Below, piece after piece: positions 40,629-47,922 of a stretch of DNA of 50,243 nt. The DNA comes from Mucilaginibacter dorajii (GTDB taxonomy: Bacteria; Bacteroidota; Bacteroidia; Sphingobacteriales; Sphingobacteriaceae): assembly GCF_024808255.1 (NCBI RefSeq), contig NZ_JANTYS010000036.1, positions 1 through 50,243 of the forward strand, given 5' to 3'. The position numbers and the translations under genes were made by a program. Positions within the stretch are counted from its first letter, which is position 1. Every line of letters starts with the position of its first letter. The notes beneath the pieces were generated by a model that saw only the letters and a list, made by a program, of their open reading frames with translations, had not been told where the DNA came from and did no database searches.

Positions 40629-41648
40629 ATGTCAACAAAACCAATAGTAACGGGCCTGATGGCCTACGGCATGTCGGGGCGTATTTTTCATGCGCCGTTT
40701 TTAACTACCAATCCTGGCTTTATTTTTAAGGCTGTTGTTGAGCGTCATGAAAAAAAAGCCGGTAAAATATATCCCGATGTGATCAGTTACAATACAACCG
40801 ACGAACTGCTGAACGATACCGAAATTGAACTGATTGTTGTTAACACCCCCAATAATACCCACTTTGATTACGCGGTGCAGGCACTTAATGCCGGCAAACA
40901 CGTACTGATAGAAAAACCTGTCGCGGTGACATCTGCAGAAGTAAAGACCCTGTTTGATTTGGGCCGGAAGCTGAACCTGAAGGTGATGATCTACCAAAAT
41001 CGTCGTTATGATAGCGGTTTTATATCCGTTAAAAAAGTAATAGAAAGCGGCCGGCTTGGCGAACTGATAGAGGTGCATTTCAGGCTTGACAGGTACCGGA
41101 TGCCGATAGGGGTAAAGCAGTTTAAGGAAACCAAAGAAACCCCGGGAAATGGCCTTACATACGATTTGGGGGCACACCTGGTTGATAATGCCATCAGCAT
41201 ATTTGGCAAACCGCTAAGCTATGTTAAAACCACGGCGGCGCACAGGCCGGGGTCGCAGGTTGATGATTATTTTAATATTCATTTGAGGTATCCTAACCAA
41301 CTGAATGTTTATTTAACATCGGGCTTGTTGATAGCCGAGCATTTGCCGGGCTTTGTGGTGCACGGTACCTTGGGCAGCTTTGTGAAGCTGCGTACGGATG
41401 TGCAGGAAGCACAATTAGATACAGGTATGATGCCAAATGCCGAAGGTTTTGGTGTTGAGCCTGAAGGCAGCGAAGGCAAATTGGTGTTGATGGGGCCTGA
41501 TAATCAGAAAACGATAGAATGGGTACCGTCAGACAAAGGTAATTATAACGGTTTATTTGACGCGGTGTATCATACCGTGCGCGAAAATGCGTTATTCCCG
41601 GTAACCGAAGAGCATATTGCCTGGCAGATAGAATTGCTGGAAAGCTAA
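40629..41648 (+). CDS. Gfo/Idh/MocA family oxidoreductase
   Basis: The 339-residue dehydrogenase has the Rossmann region TGLMAYGMSGRIFHAP at about 8-23 and the EKP signature at residues 95-97 (HVLIEKPVAV). The C-terminal domain includes NGLTYDLGAHLVDNAISIFG, the block with the usual catalytic His. It belongs to the YdgJ/YjhC-like branch of the family. The substrate is unknown. A repeat-rich spacer (41649-41794; AAGGACAAATGA/AAGGACTTTTG words) separates it from the next gene. Confidence 0.87.
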   Translation: MSTKPIVTGLMAYGMSGRIFHAPFLTTNPGFIFKAVVERHEKKAGKIYPDVISYNTTDELLNDTEIELIVVNTPNNTHFDYAVQALNAGKHVLIEKPVAVTSAEVKTLFDLGRKLNLKVMIYQNRRYDSGFISVKKVIESGRLGELIEVHFRLDRYRMPIGVKQFKETKETPGNGLTYDLGAHLVDNAISIFGKPLSYVKTTAAHRPGSQVDDYFNIHLRYPNQLNVYLTSGLLIAEHLPGFVVHGTLGSFVKLRTDVQEAQLDTGMMPNAEGFGVEPEGSEGKLVLMGPDNQKTIEWVPSDKGNYNGLFDAVYHTVRENALFPVTEEHIAWQIELLES

Positions 41649-41794
41649 GAGGGATTAAGGATTAATAGAGAAAGGACAAAAGACTTTTTGAATCGGTTTT
41701 ATTGGAGAGTCGGGTAGATGAAGGACAAATGAACTAAGGACTTTTGTAGATAGGTTTATTGTCGAAGAGTTAAAAATATCGTAACTATGCTTAA

Positions 41795-42307
41795 ATGAAA
41801 AAGTCAATCAATACAATGAAAAGAATATACCTTTTGCTTTGCCTTATTATTGTTGCTGCCGGCTGTAGCCAGGCGCAAACAATCCCGCCAAATACTAAAA
41901 TTCCGCCTTACCATATCCTTACTACCGACAGTGTGTACGTTACCCCTGCCAATCTGAAAAAAAACAAACCGGTAATGGTGATCTACTTTTCGCCCGATTG
42001 CAGTCACTGCCAGCATTTAATGTATGACATGAAGCCTGAGCTTGCTAAACTTAAAGACGTACAGATAGTAATGATCACTTTTGTGAACCAGCTAAAAGCC
42101 ATCCAGGTTTTTCAGCGTGATTTTGATTTAGCCAAGTACCACAACATCACCATTGGTACCGAAGGTTATACCTACGTAGTACAACGTTACTATAACGTAA
42201 AAACTACGCCGTACATAGCCATCTATGACAAAAACGGCAAACTTTTCCAGGCTTATGACAAGGTGCCAAAAATTCCGGTACTGATGGAAACGATAAAGAA
42301 AGTATGA
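41795..42307 (+). CDS. thioredoxin-fold lipoprotein (redoxin)
   Basis: The 170-residue protein has a lipoprotein signal with Cys24 (IIVAAGC); the Met at 41816 is an alternative start that removes seven residues. The thioredoxin-fold active site is CSHC in VIYFSPDCSHCQHLMYDM, a CxxC of the AhpC/TSA-redoxin or TlpA type, and TTPYIAIYDKNGK gives the cis-Pro loop. It probably does periplasmic thiol-disulfide or reducing work; the partner is unknown. Confidence 0.83.
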   Translation: MKKSINTMKRIYLLLCLIIVAAGCSQAQTIPPNTKIPPYHILTTDSVYVTPANLKKNKPVMVIYFSPDCSHCQHLMYDMKPELAKLKDVQIVMITFVNQLKAIQVFQRDFDLAKYHNITIGTEGYTYVVQRYYNVKTTPYIAIYDKNGKLFQAYDKVPKIPVLMETIKKV

Positions 42308-42311
42308 TTTT

Positions 42312-42510
42312 AGATGTGCAGATTTCAGATGTGCAAATGTGCAGATGATAATATAGATGTGCAGATTTCAGATGTGCAAGTGTGCAGATGATAATATAGA
42401 TGTGCAGATTTCAGATGTGCAAGTGTGCAGATGATAATATAGATGTGCAGATTTCAGATGTGCAAATGTGCAGATGATAAAATAGATGTGCAGATTTTAG
42501 ATTTGCAAAT
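42312..42510 (+). repeat. 43-nt tandem repeat (GATGTGCAGATTTCAGATG)
   Basis: Four full copies of a 43-nt unit begin at 42312, 42355, 42398 and 42441, with a fifth partial copy from 42484. Copies differ by few bases (GCAAATGTG / GCAAGTGTG). Each unit holds GATGTGCAG twice. The inverse form of the unit, CATCTGCACATCTGAAATC, recurs at about 42590-42628 beyond the terminator, so the block is also a large inverted repeat. Confidence 0.88.
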
Positions 42511-42516
42511 GAAACA

Positions 42517-42549
42517 AAGAAGCCGGTTTGATCAACAAACCGGCTTCTT
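42517..42549. terminator. bidirectional terminator between converging genes
   Basis: AAGAAGCCGGTTTG and CAAACCGGCTTCTT pair over 14 bp around a 5-base loop, with A and T rich flanks. It lies in the middle of the inverted word repeats and ends both the redoxin and the transglutaminase transcripts. Confidence 0.85.
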
Positions 42550-42625
42550 CATTATGTAAAATCTAAAAATCTATCAATTACCATTCAAAAACATCTGCAC
42601 ATCTGAAATCTGCATATTTGCACAT

Positions 42626-43594
42626 CTACTGCTGCTGTTGCTGCTGAATGATCTCCATGTGCCGTTGGTAGCTGTTTTTAGGGGGCTGGGTAACGGGTTG
42701 TAGTGTGTTATCGTGATGGGCTTTGTCATCTATGCTTTTGAAAGTAGTTTCATCATCATCAACACTAACAGCAACTTCCAGCTTATGGCCTGATGAGCCT
42801 TTATATACTCCTTTTACCGGCGAGCAATCAGAAAAATTACGACCTACAGCCAACCGTACATGGGTTTCATTGGCAATGCAGTTATTGGTAGGATCGATAC
42901 CCAGCCAGCCATAATCGGGGATGTAGGCCTCGGCCCAGGCGTGGGTTGCGCCTTCGCCACGCATGGTGCTGCTGTTGGTGCATATATAACCGCTTACGTA
43001 GCGAGCCGGAATTTTTAACAGGCGCAGCATTACCATTAAAATGTGAGCGAAATCCTGGCACACGCCGGCTTTTAGTTTCCATACCTCGTCAAGCGTGGTT
43101 TCAACTGTAGTAACGCCTTTAATATATTCGAAGTTTTGGTACACGTAGCCGCAAAAGCGCAGGGCTATCTGGTAAGGCGTATCATCTTTTTGGCGTTCCT
43201 GGTTTACAATAACCTGTAGCTCGGGCAATCCCTCAAAATACTCCTGTTTTAAAAAATCAATGTAGGGTACCATGTACTGAATTTGTTTCAGGTATTCCCA
43301 CTGCTGATCGGGAAAAATATCGGTAACGGGTAATGGTCGCTGTTTGGTGGTAACGCTTAATTTAGAATTAATAACCATCACCGAATGAGGTTCGCTATAT
43401 GTAAAACTTCCTATCTCGTTACCGTAATAATCAATATGGGTATCAACAACCGGGTTGCCGGTTATCTGTAGCTCATGTAGGGTAACGTCCTGGTATTCGT
43501 CCTTTATAGGGTAAAGTACAATTTGGTTGGCGCTATCACGCACCATCCCTTCATAACTGTATTTGGTGATATGTTGTATCTTAAAATCGGGCAT
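42626..43594 (-). CDS. transglutaminase-like cysteine peptidase family protein
   Basis: The 322-residue protein has an N-terminal beta domain (Bact_transglu_N, residues about 1-90: FKIQHITKYSYEGMVRDSAN) and a transglutaminase core with the Cys179-His218-Asp234 triad (AGVCQDFAH, GATHAWAEAYIP, GIDPTN). The C-terminal tail has a Gln run. It is the downstream gene of a three-gene set with alpha-E and ATP-grasp proteins. It probably acts on isopeptide or peptide bonds in the cytoplasm. Confidence 0.88.
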   Translation of the reverse strand: MPDFKIQHITKYSYEGMVRDSANQIVLYPIKDEYQDVTLHELQITGNPVVDTHIDYYGNEIGSFTYSEPHSVMVINSKLSVTTKQRPLPVTDIFPDQQWEYLKQIQYMVPYIDFLKQEYFEGLPELQVIVNQERQKDDTPYQIALRFCGYVYQNFEYIKGVTTVETTLDEVWKLKAGVCQDFAHILMVMLRLLKIPARYVSGYICTNSSTMRGEGATHAWAEAYIPDYGWLGIDPTNNCIANETHVRLAVGRNFSDCSPVKGVYKGSSGHKLEVAVSVDDDETTFKSIDDKAHHDNTLQPVTQPPKNSYQRHMEIIQQQQQQ

Positions 43595-43612
43595 CTGTTC
43601 AATTGGTTAATT

Positions 43613-43738
43613 TGAGGATAATAGCAATTTGAAAATTTGAGAATTTGAAGATTTGAAAATGGTTCTTGTCGCGATTGTTATTGTGTATCTTTCAAAGGAC
43701 TCATTTTCAAATTTTCAAATCACCGAATTTTCAAATTA
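43613..43738. repeat. word-repeat hairpin between transglutaminase and alpha-E genes (TTTGAAAAT)
   Basis: AATTTGAAAATTTGAGAATT, then TGAAGATTTGAAAATGG at 43626-43662 is answered by TCATTTTCAAATTTTCAAAT and CGAATTTTCAAATT at 43701-43738. The gap is 147 bases. Many of the blocks have this form: an A/T-rich word, repeated with slight change, then inverted. Confidence 0.65.
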
Positions 43739-43741
43739 AAA

Positions 43742-44677
43742 TTATGAGTTTGCAAAGTAATATTCATTCAATGAGTTACCTATTCCATGTAGTTCGTTCC
43801 TGGTTTGGGTTAAAAATAAATGTAGTCCATCGGCACGGATGCTTTTCACAGAACTATATTTGATTCGGCTTTGTAACCTGCCAATCTGGAATGACATCTC
43901 GCGGAAGGTATCTACGTTACTATCGTTCTTCAATCTATCGAAATACCGGTGTATATTATTTACCGAATAAATAACCGAGCGCGGGAAATCGTTATTCAAT
44001 GCTACCTGCTCCAATACATTCTCGGCCTCAAAGCCTTCGCGGTATGTTTTAAGATATAGCTCATATCCCCCCAAAGAAAGCAATAGGTGTTTCCAGTAGG
44101 TGGTATCCGTTAACAGATCGGGGTTATCACTTATCGAGCTGAATTTGGTATCCAAGATGTCAACCGATTGTATGGCCCGCTCCAGGTACTTCCCAATATT
44201 CATAAAGCTGCGGCCTTCGCCGCGTTCCATCGTGATCTCGGCTGTGCCATAGTAAAGCATTACCTGTTTTATCAGCACATCCAATACGCCAATAGGGTCC
44301 TCGCGTTGTAAGGAGCGCTCCAGGCGCGAATCTTTAACGGTATGGTAATACTCGTTAAGGCACTGCCAAAGATCCTTGGGGATGTGCTCCTGTACGCCAC
44401 GGGCATTCTCCCTGGCCAGCGTAATAATGTTTAATATGGAGTTCGGATTGTTTTTACCCGTAACCATATATTTTAACACTGCCCGGCTGTCATTCTCCAG
44501 TTTTTCAATTTCGGCACCATTAATACCGGCAAAAATTCTGATCACAGGCTCCCAGGTAAATTCCTGCACGGTATCTTGCGATGAGGCATAATTAATTTTG
44601 AGCATCCGCAGCATACCATCGCTGCGCTCAATGTAACGGCTTAACCAATAAAAACTTGCTGCAACCCTGCTTAACAT
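43742..44677 (-). CDS. alpha-E domain-containing protein
   Basis: The 311-residue all-alpha protein of the DUF403/alpha-E family begins LSRVAASFYWLSRYIERSDG, the usual family start, and later has NIGKYLERAIQSVDILD. Alpha-E proteins are always found with the circularly permuted ATP-grasp and the transglutaminase-type protein; they are thought to bind an RNA or peptide partner. Their activity is not known. It is the middle gene of the trio. Confidence 0.9.
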   Translation of the reverse strand: MLSRVAASFYWLSRYIERSDGMLRMLKINYASSQDTVQEFTWEPVIRIFAGINGAEIEKLENDSRAVLKYMVTGKNNPNSILNIITLARENARGVQEHIPKDLWQCLNEYYHTVKDSRLERSLQREDPIGVLDVLIKQVMLYYGTAEITMERGEGRSFMNIGKYLERAIQSVDILDTKFSSISDNPDLLTDTTYWKHLLLSLGGYELYLKTYREGFEAENVLEQVALNNDFPRSVIYSVNNIHRYFDRLKNDSNVDTFREMSFQIGRLQSRIKYSSVKSIRADGLHLFLTQTRNELHGIGNSLNEYYFANS

Positions 44678-44689
44678 ATGAGATCCTTA

Positions 44690-44793
44690 AGCCCCCTAAC
44701 CCCCTGAAGGGGGAATAAAAAAGGGGGATGTTTAAATTATATCGAATTATTATACTATCTGCAATTTCTCCCCCTTTAGGGGGCCGGGGGGCT
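44690..44793. repeat. C/G-rich inverted repeat (AGCCCCCTAACCCCCTGAAG)
   Basis: A 25-base arm at 44690-44714 pairs with 44769-44793, matching except for about four bases. Each arm itself folds as CCCCCT...AGGGGG. It lies directly between the alpha-E and ATP-grasp genes, with a 54-base A/T-rich loop. It resembles a common dispersed repeat of this phylum. Confidence 0.78.
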
Positions 44794-44794
44794 T

Positions 44795-46243
44795 CTACGC
44801 CAACACCCATGTATCCTTACTACCACCACCCTGCGAGCTGTTTACCACCAGCGAGCCTTCTTTAAGGGCCACACGGGTTAAACCACCTGGCACTATCTCA
44901 ATACCATCCGGACCGTAAAGCGCGTAGGGCCTTAAATCTATCCTGCGCGGTTTTAATGCCCCCTGCATGTAACAAGGTGCCGCCGAAAGACTGATAGTAG
45001 GCTGTGCTATAAAGTTACGTGGATCTTTCAGGATCTCTTTCTTATAATCTTCAATTTCCTGTTCGCTTGCCGCGTGGCCCATCAGCATGCCGTAACCACC
45101 GCTGCCGTTGGTTTTTTTAACCACCATTTTGTTGAGATTTTTAAACACATGCTCGCGCTCATCGGCATTGCCCAACTGGTGGGTAGGTACGTTTTTAAGT
45201 ATAGGCTCTTCGTTAAGGTAGTACCTGATCATATCCGGCACATAAACATAAACCGCTTTATCATCGGCAACGCCGGTGCCCACCGCGTTTACAATGGCTA
45301 CATTACCTTTGCGGTAAGCGCCCATAATACCGGCTACACCCAACATACTTTCGGGGTTAAACACCAGCGGATCCAGGTATTCATCATCAACCCGGCGATA
45401 GATCACATCTACCTGTTGTAAGCCAGTGGTGGTTTTCATGAAAACCTTATGGTTGTTTACCACCAGGTCGCGCCCCTCCACCAGTTCAACACCCATTAAT
45501 CGGGCCAGCGTAGTATGCTCAAAATAAGCCGAGTTGTAAATACCCGGACTTAACAACACCACCGTAGGATTGGAGATTTGCCTTGGCGATAACGCCATCA
45601 GGTTTTTATATAAGATGGTTGGATACTCGGTAACGCTCCTGACGCCGCATTGGGGTAATAAATCGGGAAATAAACGTTTGGTGATCTCGCGGTTCTCCAA
45701 CATATAGCTCACGCCCGATGGCGTGCGCAGGTTATCTTCCAGTACATAAAAAGTACCATCTTCATCACGGATCAAATCGATACCCGAGATGTGCACGTAA
45801 ATATCGTAAGGTACCTTTAACTCATACATCTCGCGCAAAAAATGCGGGCACGAGTAAATGATATCGATAGGTACAATGCCGTCCTTTACAATAAACTGGT
45901 TATGGTAAATGTCCTTCAAAAACAGGTTAAGGGCGGTAAGGCGCTGCTTAATACCTTTTTCTACAAAAGTCCATTCACTGGCCGTAATAATACGGGGGAT
46001 AATGTCAAACGGGAAGATCTTTTCTATCCCCTCGCCGCTGTTATAAACGGTAAAGGTAATACCCTGGCTCATGAACAGGCGTTTGGCCAGCTCCTCTTTT
46101 TTGTTCAAATCGTCGGCCGACTCCTTTGAAATATATTCGATAACCTTCCGGTAATGTTCCCGAACATTGCTATCCAGGCCATACATTTCGTCCCAAACGC
46201 CACCTATGGGGTTATATTTATCAAAATAAGCTGATTCCTGCAT
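44795..46243 (-). CDS. circularly permuted type 2 ATP-grasp protein
   Basis: The 482-residue enzyme is a predicted amide/peptide-bond-forming ligase. Family blocks include ISGIDLIRDEDGTFYVLEDN, then LRTPSGVSYMLENR, and VVKKTNGSGGYGMLMGHAAS, then the C-terminal PRRIDLRPYALYGPDG and VPGGLTRVAL. The permuted fold puts the nucleotide-binding lobe after the catalytic one. It is the first gene of the trio, likely co-transcribed with alpha-E and transglutaminase; together they may make and trim a peptide on an unknown carrier. Confidence 0.9.
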   Translation of the reverse strand: MQESAYFDKYNPIGGVWDEMYGLDSNVREHYRKVIEYISKESADDLNKKEELAKRLFMSQGITFTVYNSGEGIEKIFPFDIIPRIITASEWTFVEKGIKQRLTALNLFLKDIYHNQFIVKDGIVPIDIIYSCPHFLREMYELKVPYDIYVHISGIDLIRDEDGTFYVLEDNLRTPSGVSYMLENREITKRLFPDLLPQCGVRSVTEYPTILYKNLMALSPRQISNPTVVLLSPGIYNSAYFEHTTLARLMGVELVEGRDLVVNNHKVFMKTTTGLQQVDVIYRRVDDEYLDPLVFNPESMLGVAGIMGAYRKGNVAIVNAVGTGVADDKAVYVYVPDMIRYYLNEEPILKNVPTHQLGNADEREHVFKNLNKMVVKKTNGSGGYGMLMGHAASEQEIEDYKKEILKDPRNFIAQPTISLSAAPCYMQGALKPRRIDLRPYALYGPDGIEIVPGGLTRVALKEGSLVVNSSQGGGSKDTWVLA

Positions 46244-46440
46244 GTGAGAATTATAAAATTTTGAAGATTACTAATCAGTTATTTTTAGAAATGGTAATTT
46301 ATGAAGTGTTTTTGATAAAAAAGCAAAATATTTTTAATTTTTTACGATTTTTTTGATTGATTTTTCATTTTTATCGTGTTTTGGATAGTGATATGGTAAT
46401 TAACGATGTCATAACATTGATTTTATCATTCCTTAACGGT
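46244..46440. other. A/T-rich gap upstream of the ATP-grasp gene, no gene
   Basis: Very A/T-rich sequence with runs such as AATATTTTTAATTTTTTACG; it should contain the promoter of the minus-strand trio. No exact TAnnTTTG with a proper TTG was found on that strand. From 46441 to 46500 lie TTAAAGTCAAAATTTAAAG and CCTTAATCC words of the intergenic word type. Confidence 0.4.
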
Positions 46441-46502
46441 GAATTTAAAGTCAAAATTTAAAGTCCCTTGCTCCTTAATCCATAAGTCCTTAATCCTTTT
46501 CC

Positions 46503-46593
46503 GGGCATTCCCGCCGATAGGGGCGGGCCGTGCTGTACGTTCATACGCGCACACGGCCTTAGGCTCGGGCCGGTATCCACTTCCATCACTAAT
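46503..46593 (-). repeat. dispersed ~80-nt repeat, copy C (inverted, diverged)
   Basis: On the minus strand the block reads GTGGATACCGGCCCGAGCC, TAAGGCCGTGTG, GTATGAACG, and ends GGCGGGAATGCCC. This is the same word order as copies A and B, with the second half more diverged. It ends exactly where the truncated gene fragment at 46594-46833 begins to look coding. Confidence 0.6.
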
Positions 46594-46833
46594 GCGGGTT
46601 TTCGTTTTGACAGCGAGGGCGAATGCGATTCAACAAGGTATATTTCCAATACCAAATGGCATAGCTTCAATTTAATGGCCGTGCACAATCACATCATCAA
46701 AAAGATAAAGAATACAAGCCATGAGGTTATCGTACAATTTAATATTGAAGATACCGGCGTTGGCGTTTACTATTATTTTGCCCAAAAAAAAGAAAAATGG
46801 TGGCTTGTTTTTGTAAAGGATGCATCCGATTAG
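46594..46833 (+). pseudogene. 3' fragment of a secreted-protein gene (DUF4348-like?)
   Basis: An open frame without a start codon runs to TAG at 46831-46833: GFRFDSEGECDSTRYISNTK, then WHSFNLMAVHNHIIKKIKNT, then VQFNIEDTGVGVYYYFAQKK and the ending WWLVFVKDASD. The amphipathic pattern and the final W-x-L-x-x-x-x-D end look like the C-terminus of a DUF4348-type Bacteroidota protein; that name is from memory. Its 5' part is missing and replaced by the dispersed repeat. No frameshift inside the fragment. Confidence 0.6.
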
Positions 46834-46845
46834 ATGAAGCCCTTT

Positions 46846-46952
46846 TTGTAGAGACGCAATATTTTGCGTCTCCCGCGTGCAAATCGACCTTGTAATCGGT
46901 TATGAAAATTCGCTCTGTATAGCTGGAGACGCAAAATGTTGCGTCTCTACAA
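46846..46952. repeat. 107-bp MITE-like inverted repeat (GTAGAGACGCAA)
   Basis: Terminal arms of 28 bases at 46846-46873 and 46925-46952 match with one mismatch. Each arm is also palindromic (GAGACGCAA...TTGCGTCTC), so two nested folds are possible. The 51-base middle is not coding. No target-site duplication is obvious. Confidence 0.8.
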
Positions 46953-46960
46953 GAAAAAAA

Positions 46961-47833
46961 TCATACCGCTTTCAATTGCGCCCGTTCCGTCTTTCTAAAC
47001 TCGCTGGGGTTTAAATTCTTATATTTTTTAAAAATGCGGTTAAGGTGGCTTTCGTCACTAAAACCCAGTTCGTTGGCAATTTCGGCCATGCGCATATTGC
47101 TGTGCAGCAGGCGGTTTTCAACCAGCTTTATCTTATAATTGATAATGTATTGCTGCATGGTTTCGTTGGTGTGCTTTTTAAAGTAGCGGCCCAGGTAAGT
47201 TTCAGAAATCCCCATTTTATCGCCAATCACCCCAGCCTTTAGCTTTTCGGGAAAGTAGATATTGGCCTGGATGTATTGTAAAATATCAAACGTTTTTTCT
47301 TCGGTGGTTTCGTCAACCTGTTGAGGCATGGCAAGGGCAATGTTGCGGGTAACAATAAGGATAAGGGTATTGATATACTGTTGTAATAACTCTTTATGAT
47401 ACAGGCCATGATTTGCATGTTCGATAATAACAGCGCTCATGATCGCTTTCATTATGGGGCGGTCGTCATAATTTTTGATCACACAGCCGGGAGCCTGGTT
47501 GGCATTACTTAAAATAAACTCCAGGTTTTGCAGCATATCGCCAGGAGCGTTATGCTGCCTGATGTAGCTTAAATTAAAACGGATAAATAAAAATTGGGTA
47601 GCTGTTTCAATTTCAAAGTAATGCGAGTCATTTGGCGTAAGCAAAAACAAATGACCAGGTTTATAGGTAAACTTACTATTGTTAATGCACTGCTTCCCGC
47701 TGCCATCCACAATATAAATAAACTCAAAAAAACTATGCGAATGCTCGTTCCTGGGGCATACATCTAAATACTCCCTCAGCACTATTTCAAACGGCCCATA
47801 CAGGTTATCCTTTACCATGGTATAAATGTACAA
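46961..47833 (-). CDS. AraC family transcriptional regulator
   Basis: The 290-residue regulator has an N-terminal cupin sensor (YLDVCPRNEHSHSFFEFIYI, VDGSGKQC) and a C-terminal double helix-turn-helix at about 190-285 (KLKAGVIGDKMGISETYLGR, YFKKHTNE, then RMAEIANELGFSDESHLNRI, FKKYKNLNPSEFRK). A start at Met6 (VKDNLYGPFE) is also possible. It is divergent from the quinone-reductase-like gene, with an 89-base shared promoter region, so it probably regulates that gene. Confidence 0.9.
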   Translation of the reverse strand: MYIYTMVKDNLYGPFEIVLREYLDVCPRNEHSHSFFEFIYIVDGSGKQCINNSKFTYKPGHLFLLTPNDSHYFEIETATQFLFIRFNLSYIRQHNAPGDMLQNLEFILSNANQAPGCVIKNYDDRPIMKAIMSAVIIEHANHGLYHKELLQQYINTLILIVTRNIALAMPQQVDETTEEKTFDILQYIQANIYFPEKLKAGVIGDKMGISETYLGRYFKKHTNETMQQYIINYKIKLVENRLLHSNMRMAEIANELGFSDESHLNRIFKKYKNLNPSEFRKTERAQLKAV

Positions 47834-47922
47834 TTATTGCGAAATATTGTGCAAGGGTAGGAGTGGTTGTCTTGTATAAATTTACACTGTAATTAAAACA
47901 ACAATCATCAAAAAATATAACA

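Noticed and set aside
42312..42510. 43-nt repeats as a CRISPR array
   Set aside because: Units are contiguous with no unique spacers, contain internal repeats, and there are no cas genes. It is a tandem repeat.
44690..44793. G-quadruplex promoter element
   Set aside because: The C and G runs are explained by an inverted repeat with self-complementary arms; placement between same-strand genes does not point to a promoter.
46439..46675. 78-codon plus-strand frame over repeat copy C
   Set aside because: It runs through the repeat and out of frame into the gene fragment whose true frame is different.
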